Of a stretch of 64,000 nt of DNA, positions 11,031-21,591 are shown piece after piece. A program made the position numbers and the translations under genes. Source of the stretch: Voacanga thouarsii (Eukaryota; Streptophyta; Magnoliopsida; Gentianales; Apocynaceae); the NCBI GenBank assembly GCA_026120185.1, contig JANUWF010001726.1, positions 392,501 through 456,500 of the forward strand. Direction: 5' to 3'. Below the pieces are notes generated by a model. It saw only the letters and a program-made list of their open reading frames with translations, had not been told where the DNA came from and did no database searches. Numbering within the stretch: the first letter of the stretch is position 1; the number at the start of each line of letters is the position of its first letter.

Positions 11031-11116
11031 TACATAAATTCATATATATACAAATATGAATATATATGAAAAGAAGTTATCGTTACAAATATATGAATAC
11101 CATTACATATATATTT

Positions 11117-11154
<38 letters not shown>

Positions 11155-11173
11155 GTACACAGAAAGACACATG

Positions 11174-11204
<31 letters not shown>

Positions 11205-11290
11205 TCATATTCATATATACAAATAAATAAACATATATACATATTCATAAATTCATGTATGTATATGTATGTATATATATATATATTGAT
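11031..11290. repeat. Compound TA/CA microsatellite tract
   Basis: Contains a (CA)n run at about 11121-11149, a (TA)n run at about 11181-11204 and many interrupted TA/ATAC blocks. It separates the LINE 3' flank from the first virus-derived sequence. Apparent reading frames here are pure dinucleotide-repeat translations. Confidence 0.95.
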
Positions 11291-11598
11291 CTTAATAAAG
11301 CAATCATATATTTATTTATCGTAGCAGGGTCTTTTACAAAACTTCCTTCTCTGAAAAACTCTAATCTTAATGCTTTAGCAGCTCGGGAGATCAAATTTGC
11401 TATGTTATCATTAGTATCAAATATTTGGGCTTTTGTAGCCTCATCTAAGTTTTGCCAAAATCTCAAAGTACTATTGACTAAATTTCTTTCTAAGAAATGT
11501 CTAGCAGTAGCATAATCCATTTTGTTTACTGGAACAACAATTATATGATATTTGTGAGATAGACAAATATATTTGTTTTCCAAGATTATTATTATCAT
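11291..11598 (-). pseudogene. Caulimovirid coat protein fragment, inverted
   Basis: A minus-strand open stretch encodes the central part of a caulimovirid capsid protein. It includes TARHFLERNLVNSTLRFW, which recurs almost unchanged on the plus strand at about 21090-21145. The fragment is opposite in orientation to the coat C-terminus that starts at about 11640, so an inversion junction lies near 11600. Its 3' end runs into the TA/CA tract. The far end of the frame is translated microsatellite and should be ignored. Confidence 0.88.
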
Positions 11599-11639
11599 AC
11601 TTATAATCGTGTTTATCAGATGTAAAGTTATTTGCCGTT

Positions 11640-12235
11640 GTTCTTTTCTAGGATACCAGACCCGTGGGGTAAAAAGTTAATAGATACGTATAATCCTGGT
11701 ACAGCCAATACCTTAGGAAAAAGGATAACACATTTAAAAGATAAGTTAAGTGAATAGTGTGCTGATGCCATCTCAGCAAAGATGACATGTGGATTAAAGA
11801 AAAGAATATCTTTATGTTGTGATAATCTTAAAATGCCTTTAATGATTGGATGTGACAGTCCTTTTTATTATAACAAGATAAAAAGGAAATATAAAAAGAA
11901 AAAGCATTTTAAGAAAAGATATTTTAAAAAGAGAAAGGCTAGATATTATAAAAAACGTGGATATAAAAACCCGATAAAATAAACATATAAAAGAAAGAAA
12001 AAGGTTACAAAACCAACTGATTGAAAGTGCTATTATTGCCTTGAGATTGGCCATTATGCCAATAGATGTCCTAAAAAGTTTGATAAAAATAAAAAGATTT
12101 TTAAAATAGATGAAGTTATCAACCATATAATTGAACAAGGAGATTTTGTTCAAATTAATGAGTTCGAAGATATTAAGTTTAAAGATAGCTTGTTTATTTT
12201 GACAGATACAGAATATACATCTTCTATTAATGAAT
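11640..12235 (+). pseudogene. Caulimovirid coat protein C-terminus with basic region and zinc knuckle
   Basis: The segment begins with IPDPWG, a conserved block of caulimovirid coat proteins. It continues through a very lysine/arginine-rich region (about 11875-11980), then a CCHC zinc knuckle CYYCLEIGHYANRC at about 12027-12068 that binds viral RNA in this family, and an acidic tail. Stops interrupt it at several points, including one directly before the knuckle, and the frame breaks at about 12235. It lies directly upstream of the movement-protein-like segment. Confidence 0.88.
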
Positions 12236-12350
12236 GAGATTGTTGAAGCTTCCAGATCATCTATAGTAGATAACGTAGAAGAACAACTAGGCGAATATAA
12301 ACACGATATATTAATTGATAAAAGAAAATTAAAACAAATTCAAAATGAAG

Positions 12351-15300
12351 TGTAATACCCCACTTTTTTATCTTTGACTAGCTACTATTTGTAATAGGAT
12401 GAGAATTTGTATCAATAGTTAGAACAAAAATTGATCGGTGTAATGAGACGAATATTTTAGTATGATAATATTTGGTTGGGACCTGGATGTAATTATTGGA
12501 TTTATTCTACTCGTACCCTAAATCTTCAGAAGGCTACCATTATTAATAAAATAAGAATTTGAGGGTATGCTGAAAAGAGAAATTGATCAGTGCGATGAAA
12601 TGCACGTTTTGGTGTGATTTATGCTATTCAGGTCACCGAGGGCATTTTCATCATTTAGACTGCGTCCGTGACTTTGACCGCAAATTGGACCAAGTAGAGA
12701 GGGAATTGAAGAATTTAAGTGTTACTAATGGATTCAGTGGAATTTTTGGAGTTGAATAGTGAAATAAAATATTTTTTCGTTACGGACCCGATTTTGGTCG
12801 TTTCGGAAGAAAATAGAAAATTGCGGTTAAAAATGGACGTGTGGCATTGTGTGAATGGTGGATGAAAATAAGTGTTAAAAATACCATTGGGGGAGTAAAT
12901 ATTTGGGGGATTATTAAATTGTAAAAGCTTATTGAATAAGCTTAAGAATTATCCATTTAAATTAAATCCACTAATAGAAATTTAGCTTTAAAATGGATAG
13001 CCCACAATGTAATTAATGTTTGTTGACCTTGGACACTAGAATGGCAGTGGAAGGGCTTTAAAAAAGCCAGAAATTCGTCCAAGAGAGGAAGAAAAGAAAG
13101 GAAAAGGAAAGAAAAGCTAGAAAAAAAATAGAGAAAAATGGGAAAAGTGAGAAAAGAAGAGTTCTTGGAGAGAAAAAGGGAAACTTAAAACATTTTTCAG
13201 CCAAAGCAAGCTACAAACAAGGTAAACATTCAAGCTTCAAGAATTAAAGTTGTAGATTAAAGCATGAGGATTACTTTCATATAAATTTTGTTGGTAAATT
13301 CATGCTATTTATGATTTTTTCTTAGGAATTCAAGTTTGTTTACATGGTTGTGTGTGTTGTGTGTGTGTCGGTTGGTGAGGAGGATTTTATACTATGTTTT
13401 ATATGGTGATTAAAGATGTTTTCATTACAATTTTATTGGTGGATCATGGCTGCAAAAGAATCATGTGAAATAGTAGGAAAGCTAGACTAATTGTTAAAGG
13501 AAAATGAATAATTATTGTTGTTCTTTGAGAATGTTAAATTTGGTATTGGAAAATATGGTTTACTGAGCTAAATATGTCTGAAAATCAGAGGTATGAAGGC
13601 TGTTTTAGTAACATTTGAGGAGGATTAAGTGATATATAAGTGTTTGGATTGAAGGAGAACAAAGGAAAACATGAATAGTGAAATTGAAGTAAAACTACTG
13701 GAACTGTTTTTGCCCAGTAATGTGCCACAGAAATCAGAATTCTGGAAAAGAATCATACAAAATTAAATTTAAGAGTCTTACGGTCAATTTGGTATATCAT
13801 AGAGCCAAAACGGAGTTGTGAATTGAAAGTTATGTCCAAAACAAAATCATGTGTCAAAGCTGCAAAATTTCAGAATTTTGCTTGGAACATGGACGAATTT
13901 AAGGATAATTAATTGTGTAATTTTGGATGAAATAATTGGGAAATATGAAGTGAATCCCTTTTTTATGAAGGGATAAAGGATGTGGGAAAAAGAAAATGAA
14001 ATAATTGATCAAACGATAAAAAAATGACACGAACGAAAGTTGAACGTTTTTCTTAACCGTTGGCCCCAACGACTAATGTTGGTTGAACGTCGCTAAACAT
14101 CAGGCATGTCAGCTAGATGTCGGCTAACCGTTGACTAATTTTCAGCCAAACACGAATTGATCCAAAAACGATGTTTGGTGTAGATTTAACAGTAAACGGC
14201 CAACGGAATGGTGAAAACGATAGAAACGGTGGTCGAACGGCCGTGAACGGAAAAGTTTAGTCAAGACACGAGGTGAGTCCCTTTGATTTCTAAAACCTTT
14301 TAAAAGCTAGTGTGCTTCACTTTTCCATGAAATTCTATATTTTTTTACCGTTTTGGAAATCCTTGAATATGTTTAAGGTTTATCTGAGTAAGAATTATTG
14401 TATGCCATTTTGGGCTTGATTGAATATCATAATTAGCTTGGAAACCTTACTGAATGATTAAAGCATTAATTTGTGAATTTAGTCCTTTTGGATTAAATAT
14501 TTGGGATTTTTAAAAAATAGTAAATTTTGGAATCAGATAGCCATAAATTGACCGGAATGCCTTATTGGAACATTTTATGGAAATATATTTGGAAACTTTG
14601 AATTTAATCCTCTTTTGGGATTAGAATTCTGGATTTCTTCAAATAAGTTCCTTTTGAAATTGGGTATTTGGAAAATGATCCAAATATCCTTATCAGAATG
14701 CTTTATGAAAACATTTAGAACTCGAGTATTCGGTATGTTTTATGAAAATATTTAGAACTCGGGTATTCGGTAAATGATCGAAATATCATTATTGGAACTC
14801 TTGTGAATACTTTTCAAATCAGGTAAAGGTAAAATGGCCCGAATACCCTCAGAAAGTCTTTTGAAATTGGGTATAGGTAAAAGGGCCCAAATGCTCTTGG
14901 AAAATGACTTTTATGATCGAGTATGGGGAAAACGACCTAAATACTCTTGGAAACATGTTTTGATGTGTGAGCAAAACTCTTTATCCTATTTTAACATGAT
15001 TTTAGAAAATAATATCTCGTGATGAGATTAGCTTTTGAAAAACGACATTTTGATCCCTGAAATTATTTTATTGGACTGGTGTGCCACGGAATGAATTGAT
15101 TGGCTCTGAGGACCCTATGCAAATGATGATCTAACTTGTGAGTCAGTGGGATCAAATTCTGAAAAATAAAGTTTTGCCCCAAAAATAGTTTTCTTGATAT
15201 GGAAAAATGGTTTCTTAATGTGTTCAAGTACGAGCCCTTTTCTTGAATTTCTGGCTTATGCACTAACTTGAATTCCTGGCGTAAGCACTAACTTGAATTC

Positions 15301-16023
15301 CTGGCATATGCACCAACTTGAATTCCTAGCATATGTACTAACTTGAATACTTGGCGTATGCACTAACTTGAATTCTTGGTGTAAGCACTAACTTGATTCT
15401 TAGTAGTACACTGCGGTGTACTTGCTTATGCAACGACGCACGGTTGAGTGCTATAGGCTGCGGTCTAAGCACAATGATACGTGGCGCTGAAGGCAAAGCC
15501 TTGAGAGCTTTACACACTGGCAGACCTTCAGTAGAAAGAATGCCTATGATTTGAAAATTGGGGCAATGATTTGAAATTTCAAATGAAGTTTTCCAAAAAT
15601 GATTAAGTTCTAAATAAACTCATTTTTTTTAGAGTTTTGGAATTATTTCTAGTGAACAAATGAAATATTTTCCCTAGAAGGGTTTTATGTACCTTGTCCC
15701 CTTGCTAAAGCACTAGTACACATGGGACTCACTGAGTGATTTTCATTCATACGCATGTTATTTTCCTTGAAAACTTCAAGATCAGAGGTGCAACAGAAGC
15801 GTGGTGAACTCTCGGAGGCTCCTGCTACATCTTGGATCTGTTGTATTCACGAGTGTATGTATCAGAAGCCAAATTATTGTACCTTTCTATGTTGAAAAAA
15901 AAAAAGAATTTCCACTGCCTTTTTAGTAAAGTTTGTTATAAAGACCCCTTGTCTGAGCAATTAGACGGGGCAACATCCCACGAAGCTACAGCTAACTACA
16001 TTATGGAAATATGGAGTGTTACA
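12351..16023 (+). mobile_element. Solo LTR, long-LTR Ty3/gypsy (Tekay/Del-like)
   Basis: A 3,673-bp non-coding element begins TGTAATACCCC and ends GGAGTGTTACA (TG...CA with short inverted ends). It is flanked by a perfect 5-bp TSD, TGAAG, at 12346-12350 and 16024-16028. There are no internal genes and no second LTR, so it is a solo LTR left by LTR-LTR recombination. A related element lies at 49222-53006. Length, TGTAA...CCCC start and RGGGTGTTACA-type end fit chromovirus Tekay/Del LTRs; lineage is inference. Confidence 0.88.
15241..15408. repeat. 25-bp minisatellite within the solo LTR
   Basis: About six to seven degenerate copies of a 25-bp unit close to GCACTAACTTGAATTCCTGG+CGTAA. The related LTR at 49222-53006 does not have it, so it expanded in this copy or subfamily. 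Confidence 0.88.
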
Positions 16024-16620
16024 TGAAGGATTTTCATTATCAAATTACTCTGGATTTAAAGTAAATATGCTTGAAAACTTAGGTATTAAACCTAGAAAAC
16101 ATCATTTGTTTTATGGATTAAACATGTAGGAATGAGATTCAGATGTTATCCTTACAGGGAATAAGGTCATGATTCCTTTGTTATCTAAAAAGGATCTTCA
16201 AGATAAGTTACAGAAAATCAATCCAGAGATTCGTGAGACCTTAGGATGGGTACACATAGGTGCAATTTAGATAATCCTTAAATCCACTTTTAAGGAAGGA
16301 TTAGATACACCCATAGATTTAGCCGTCATTGATAATAGAATATAGAATTGTTAAGAAGCTTATCTTGGAATTCTAAGAGGAAACTTACAATATAGAAAAT
16401 TAAAGTTTACTATATACCTTAGAATTTTTTTATCATTTACAAGATAAAGATTTTGATAAAACTTTAAGTTTATTGCAATATTTTAAAAGAAAAGAATTCT
16501 TTTATCAGTCTAACCGACCTTATTTGATAACTTATATGATTTTGTATGCGATTTCTAATACTCATCATTCTGAGTGTTTTATAATTAAAGATACAACAGA
16601 TTATAAAGAAAGTTAAGTAC

Positions 16621-17859
16621 AATTTTCTAGTTTGCCTAATACTAGTAAATTTGCACATAGTTCTCCTCCTTTTACTGTTAGGAATCATGTTGAGATAATC
16701 AGGAATAAGGCAAGAATGGTGATCAACTATAAAAAGTTGACTGATAATATAGTCTTTGATGTATATTTCTAACCTTATAAGGAAAGCTTGATTAACTGGA
16801 CCAGCAACAAGGTCTTTTTGAAATTCAATTGTAAGAGTAGGTTTTATCAAATAAAAATGCATCCGGATAATATTCATTTTGCTACATTCTTAACTCCACA
16901 AGGTCAGTATGAATAGTTAGTTATGCCTTTTGGTTTAAAGAATACACCACAGATACTTCAAAGAAAAATGGATAATAGCTTTAGAGCTTATGACTTTATT
17001 TTTGTTTACATAGATGATATTCTCATTTTATCTGATACAGTTGTTGAGTATCTAAAACATTTAGATATTTTTTGGTAGATTTATGTGTAGAACATGGATT
17101 AGGTTTGTTTGAGAAAAAGGCGAATATTGCACAAAAGGAAATGGAATTCCTAGGAATGAAAATAGATGGTATTGGAATCCAGTTACAAAGCCATATTCTA
17201 GAAAAGATTTCAGGATTTCATGATAAGTTAGTCGATAAAAAACAAGTACAAAGTTTTCTTGGAATTCTTAACTATGCCTTAGATTTTATTGATAATCTAG
17301 CGGCATTAAGAAAACCATTTCAAGAATTACTAAAGAAAGATAAAATCTTTGCATTTTCTTGATATTTAGAAGATTAGGTCAAATATATCAAGAAGAAATG
17401 TAGGATCTGCTTAATTAAAGTTACTAAAAAATACAGATGATTTGATTTTAGAAATAGATGCATCAGAATATAGATGGAGTGGAGTACTCAAAAAGATAGA
17501 TTATAATTCTCAACATGAAAAGATAGGCGAATCTTTATGTAGATATTGTTCAGGTACCTTTAACAATACCCAACAACGATATCATATCAATGAAAAAGAA
17601 CTCTTTGCAGTAATAAAAAAGTTGTCAGAAATTGTATTACTTTTTATTCCCAAAAAGATTTCTTTTACGCACTGATAATACTCAGGTTAAAGTATTTATT
17701 CATAATAACCTACCCTCAAAACCAGACTATAAAAGATATATTCAATGGCAGACATTATTAGCTGAATACTCTTTTGATAATGAAATAATCAAAACTGATA
17801 AAAATGTCTTAGCAGATTTCTTAACTCAAGATGGCAAAATTTGCAAAACAGTTGATTGA
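16621..17859 (+). pseudogene. Caulimovirid reverse transcriptase / RNase H
   Basis: Pararetroviral polymerase, which copies pregenomic RNA into DNA. The RT palm is recognisable from ARMVINYKKLTDN (about 16711-16749) through FGLKNTP to the catalytic YIDD at 17007-17018, then EFLGMKIDG and QSFLGILNYALDFI. RNase H follows with LEIDASEYRW (about 17447) and INEKELFAVIKKL. Breaks include stops near 16770, 16914, 17078 and 17361. The aspartic protease expected upstream of RT is missing here, since the movement segment runs straight into RT. The frame ends at 17857-17859. Confidence 0.93.
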
Positions 17860-18944
17860 GGCTATTGAAGCCATGGCAAAGCAGGTACATTCGATAGAAA
17901 AGAATACTTCAAAAATTATTAATATTGCTAACTCTTCAAGCACTACAAAAGAAACAGTAGAATTGCTTATCTCCGAGTGCACTTTGATTCAAGCAAAATT
18001 AGGAAACTATTTTGATGCAAAAAAAAAAAAAGAATAAAGAAATTATTGCAACAAATTGAATTTCAAAAAGTTGATACATCCTCTTCTAACGATATGGAAC
18101 ACTGTTCCAAGCAAGACAGTCCTAAACCTATTGATATCCCTCTTTCATTAAGGCCCCAAATAGGGATTAAACTCTCCAGTGAAAAGAGAACTATAGATAT
18201 GGTTCCACCAGAGGAACATCAATATTCAATTATGAGAGAATTATACTCTCTTCGAAATATAGATACTCGATATGTCAATTTTTCTGGCATTTATCCCAAA
18301 ATTGATTATTTACAAGATTCTTCTCCAAAGGAGATTTGCTACTGGTATGATTGAGATTACCTCATGTTTTAGAGATTAGTCAACTACCACAGTGGATACA
18401 AGATGGGTTTAAGGATTCTTATATTCATCACCCAACATTTACTCCTAAAAATAGATTGGTTTTAAAGATTTTATCTGTTGAACTAGACTTTTACCAACAA
18501 GAAAGATATCCTGCATACCATCTGATGCAAATAAGGAAAGCAAAAGCTTTTTCTATCTTCTCTTCGTAGGACATTCAAAAAGAAATTTTCAAGTTTAAAA
18601 AGTTAGATATACACTACAAACGTACTCTTGGCATGAAAGTGGTCATTGCAGGCATAGAAGTATGCTTCAAAAGAGGATTCCATACTTATGGAAGAAAAAT
18701 AATGTATTCATCTGTGTTAATTACACCTACAAAGCATACTCCACCAGCTGCAAAGAAATATCTCAATCAGAAGATAAAAAAAATCGATAATAGAAGTCTT
18801 CGTAGCCCACAGGCCCAGGAACGTTTTTGTCACTTCCAACAACATGATAAGGAAACATGTCCAGCATATTCCCCACTCAAAGGAAAAGCATTTGCACTAA
18901 AAAATGCTTCTGACACCGATAGCGACTCAAGCGCCATTAATTAG
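17831..18944 (+). pseudogene. ORF downstream of pol (transactivator-position protein)
   Basis: An ATG at 17831 overlaps the end of pol by about 29 nt and opens a frame (MAKFAKQLIEAIEAMAKQV). Related open stretches at 18046, 18351 and 18633 carry it to 18944, with breaks near 18035, 18354 and 18569. In several caulimovirid genera the ORF in this position is a translational transactivator/inclusion-body protein. A cluster FCHFQQHDKETCPAY (about 18827-18871) has a zinc-finger-like Cys/His arrangement. Homology to the transactivator family is inferred from position, not from a motif I can confirm. Confidence 0.65.
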
Positions 18945-19030
18945 ATAAAGCCAAAGGCAATAAAGCTGATGATAAAGCTAAAGGCGATAAAGCAAAAGAT
19001 AAAGCCAAAAGTGATAAAGAAGATAAGGTT
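18944..19030 (+). repeat. Short GATAAAGCYAAAGG tandem repeat after the viral ORF
   Basis: About six degenerate 12-18 bp units of the form GATAAAGC[CT]AAAGGC follow the stop of the preceding ORF. Read two nucleotides out of the preceding frame they encode a lysine-rich (DKAK)n tail that ends with TAA at about 19044. Confidence 0.75.
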
Positions 19031-19119
19031 CTCGTGAACCTTTAAACTAGCTTTAATAAAGTAGCTTTGAGAAAGTAGTTCAATAATGTTATTCAAATAG
19101 TTTGTAGAAAGTGTGAAGT

Positions 19120-19240
19120 CCGGATTTGAAATCCATTCTCCGCTATTATAAATAGCTGCATTTGTATCAAAGGAGGACAGATGAAAAACTCCTCTTCTCT
19201 CAATGTATTCTCCTCTCAACTATGAAATAAATCTCTAAGT
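19120..19240 (+). promoter_or_regulatory. Pararetroviral core promoter and polyadenylation signal
   Basis: A TATA box TATAAATAG at 19147-19155 is followed by a polyadenylation signal AATAAA at 19226-19231. A promoter followed within ~80 nt by a poly(A) signal is the layout that makes terminally redundant caulimovirid pregenomic RNA. It lies in the intergenic region upstream of the primer site, as expected. Confidence 0.75.
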
Positions 19241-19578
19241 TTGCTTACTACAAACATCTAAGCTATTCTCATTACAGTATTTTTTCTTTTTAAAAAGAAT
19301 AAACAACCACGAGTTCTTTATCTTTGATCCTTACATTTTGAGGTAGGAAACAAAACGAAGCTGTGTTACGTGTTTCTAAAAGAGTTCTAAGAGAAGTTAC
19401 CTTGAAAGAGGTTGGGGTTAAAATGCTCACTAAAAGTCTCAGAAAATACCTGGAAACATTGTGATCAAAACAGATTGAAGGTACGGAAGCATGTTGGACC
19501 TTTATTCTTTTTAATTATGAAAAACCTTGTTATGATAATTGTTCTTGATGTTTGTAACTTGCAAACAAATTATTACAC

Positions 19579-19860
19579 ATGATTTCTATTTATGGCTATG
19601 CTATATCTGTCAATATTAGTCTTCGCATAATTGTGCAAGATAATATGTTACGTAATATCTCAAATTTGAATCGGCAATATTTGACCCACGAAAATGGTAT
19701 CAGAGCCACAAGAGAAGTGGAAAATACCAAGATTACAATCATTGAAACTATAAATGCTATAGATTTGGATATCAGAATCTTAGATCTAATAGATGAAAAT
19801 ATTTCAGAAGAAGATTTTATTGAGTTTGAAAATAGATATGCTCAAGAATGGGATAATTAA
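19579..19860 (+). CDS. Leader-region viral ORF of unknown function
   Basis: An open frame crosses the primer site and ends in TAA at 19858. Downstream of the primer site it encodes an acidic protein segment (DLIDENISEEDFIEFENRY). The natural start is unclear, because the part upstream of the primer site would be leader RNA. I do not recognise a family. It is one of several short ORFs expected between primer site and coat protein. Confidence 0.4.
   Translation: MISIYGYAISVNISLRIIVQDNMLRNISNLNRQYLTHENGIRATREVENTKITIIETINAIDLDIRILDLIDENISEEDFIEFENRYAQEWDN
19695..19706 (+). other. tRNA-Met primer-binding site of the pararetrovirus
   Basis: TGGTATCAGAGC is complementary to the 3' end of plant initiator tRNA-Met. 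It is the standard minus-strand primer site and genome origin of Caulimoviridae. It is intact here. Confidence 0.95.
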
Positions 19861-19928
19861 GACATATCTATAAGATTTTATAATGATAATTATGTTGATG
19901 ATTCAGATTGGGGATATAACTCAACTTA

Positions 19929-20240
19929 ATGGAATTCCCACAAAGTTGTGTTTATTGTCAAATGTCTCTAGAACACATAGATAGACTTGCCAGTCACCTA
20001 CAAATTTTAAGACATTTGTGAATTAGAATAGATAAAGCATTTGATTGATTAGCTATTGCTGGAATAGATACAAGTGTTTTAAGAAAAACAAGAAAATTAT
20101 ATGATGAAAGACATAAACAAAAAGATTATTTGGCAAAGATGAAGAGAAAAATAGAATCTGAATTGCAAGTACATAATAATAGATATCATGAGTTGTGAAG
20201 AATGCGACTGGATTTTGGCATAAATAGTTGAAATAGAATT
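19929..20240 (+). pseudogene. Small viral ORF with C2H2-like Cys/His pattern and coiled-coil region
   Basis: ATG 19929 opens a frame beginning MEFPQSCVYCQMSLEHIDRL. The spacing C-X2-C-X12-H-X5-H resembles a C2H2 zinc finger. The frame stops at TGA 20019-20021, then continues with another stop into a Lys/Glu-rich, probably helical segment (KDYLAKMKRKIESELQVH) to about 20240. I do not know the function. Its position suggests an accessory protein upstream of coat. Confidence 0.5.
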
Positions 20241-20744
20241 TAAGGTTAATTGCTCAAAAGAACAAGTTGATCATTATGAATTTTGATTATATTATTCAAG
20301 AATAATTTATGCACATTCGATATCAATAAAAATAGTTCAAGAACTATTAGAAGAAAGTATATTTTTACACATGAGTGCTAGATAAGACCAAGTAGAGATT
20401 CATAAATCTTTAACAAAACATTATAGCGAAATCCATCTCCTCAAGGGAAAAACTAAAGAAGAATGTTCAAACCATCTACTAAATGGAAAAGACAAAGGAG
20501 AAAGCTCAAGCTCAACTAGAGTATAACAATTTAGTAGAAAAGGAGAATCCTTTACCAATAGATAAAGATCTAATTGAAATACAAAAAACGATATAATACT
20601 TTGGGAAAAAGATATTATATGAATTAGATCAATTGAAATTAATGTTAAAAGAAAAAGATAAACCGAAAAAATTTCGGAACAAACGATAGCTTCACATATT
20701 AGTAAGCTAACCATACCAGAAAGATACAAAGGAAATAACCTGAA
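20241..20744 (+). pseudogene. Decayed viral coding region before coat protein
   Basis: Short plus-strand open pieces rich in Lys, Glu, Ile and Ser occur in changing frames with many stops. The longer minus-strand frame at 20421-20729 is a shadow. No family is recognised; position places it between leader ORFs and coat protein. Confidence 0.4.
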
Positions 20745-21250
20745 ATGGTAAATTCAGATTTAGAATCTAAAAATCAAGATATAGATACTTTGATTACTCA
20801 AATTGGAGATTTAAATTTACTAGATAATAATTTTATAAATATTAAACGAGATCAAGTTATAAAAAAGTACAAACCCTGGATTTGATAAACCTACAAAAGA
20901 ATATGTTGGAATTAGTCCATATACTAGACCTAGTGAAGATTATACTCTATTAGGATCAATGAGAAATGAACTAATAAATCCTTTTGGAATTTACTTAAAT
21001 CTTTATTGTATTAGTAATACTAAAGAAACCGTAGATAAATGGGAAACAGCTTTAAGAATTGCTATTTCAGTAAACAATATAGATTATGCTACTGCTAGAC
21101 ATTTCTTAGAAAGAAGTCTAGTCAATAGTACTTTGAGATTTTGGCAAAACTTAGATGAGGCTGCAAAAGCCCAGAAATTGATACTGATGATAACATAGCA
21201 AATTTGATCTCCCGAGCTGCTGAAGCATTACAACAAAAACCTTTGATATT
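20745..21250 (+). pseudogene. Caulimovirid coat protein, N-terminal and central part
   Basis: The stretch at 20745-20950 leads into the open piece from 20959 (MRNELINPFGIYLN ... WETALRIAISVNNIDYATA). This contains TARHFLERSLVNSTLRFW, the same capsid block as the inverted fragment at 11291-11598. A frameshift follows AAKAQ near 21175 and the capsid reading continues in the 21204 frame (LISRAAEALQQ) before similarity ends at about 21240. The zinc-knuckle half of coat is absent here. Confidence 0.87.
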
Positions 21251-21281
21251 ATCAAATCAAATACCAACTAGATTATCTTTT

Positions 21282-21582
21282 ACACCTACAGGAGTTTCTA
21301 GTATTTCGTTAACTAGAACAAATAATTCTAGATTTACAGTCATTACAGTTATTGAAAAAGATGTTGCTTTAAGCAATTATAAGATTAAAGTAGATATTTT
21401 TTTTTTTTTTGCATATGTTGGTAGTGGTTCAGGATCTTGCTTATGTCGACCTGAGTGTTTTCCCACTCAATATCATTGCTTAAAGCTACATCTTTTTCAA
21501 TAACTGTAATTCCTGTAATTCTAAAAGTATTTGTTCTAGTTAATAGAATATTAGAAACTCCTATAGGTGTAAAAGATAATCG
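21282..21582. repeat. Inverted duplication inside the viral DNA
   Basis: Sequence at about 21282-21380 (TTTACACCTACAGGAGTTTC ... GATGTTGCTTTAAGCAA) reappears inverted at about 21467-21575 (TTGCTTAAAGCTACATC ... GAAACTCCTATAGGTGTAAA). A partial third copy in direct orientation begins near 21601 (ATTACTGTTATTGAAAAAGA). The arms are about 100 nt and the spacer about 85 nt, including a T-run. Confidence 0.85.
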
Positions 21583-21591
21583 AGGTGGTAT

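Larger units (their letters stand above)
12226..16620 (+). pseudogene. Caulimovirid movement protein, split by a solo LTR
   Basis: This is a 30K-type movement protein, which forms cell-to-cell transport tubules. The N-terminal part is at 12226-12350 and the rest at 16029-16620; between them lies the 3,673-bp solo LTR with its TSD. The family-typical block LGWVHIGAI (about 16243-16269) is followed by a PIDLAVIDNRI-like block and LRGNLQYRKLKF (about 16375-16411). Several in-frame stops follow. The assignment rests on motif order and position between coat and RT. The downstream end at about 16620 is approximate. Confidence 0.78.

Noticed and set aside
11782..11982. A separate lysine-rich small protein
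   Set aside because: It is the basic C-terminal region of the viral coat protein read through, not an independent gene.
15241..15408. CRISPR-like regular array
   Set aside because: Head-to-tail 25-bp repeats with no spacers in a eukaryotic LTR; a minisatellite.
12351..16023. A complete short LTR element or non-coding gene instead of a solo LTR
   Set aside because: Terminal direct repeats within the unit were looked for and not found; TG...CA ends with one flanking TSD fit a solo LTR.
20421..20729. A 102-codon minus-strand ORF with hydrophobic segments
   Set aside because: It is antisense to decayed viral coding sequence on the plus strand; hydrophobicity comes from the complement of Lys/Glu-rich codons.
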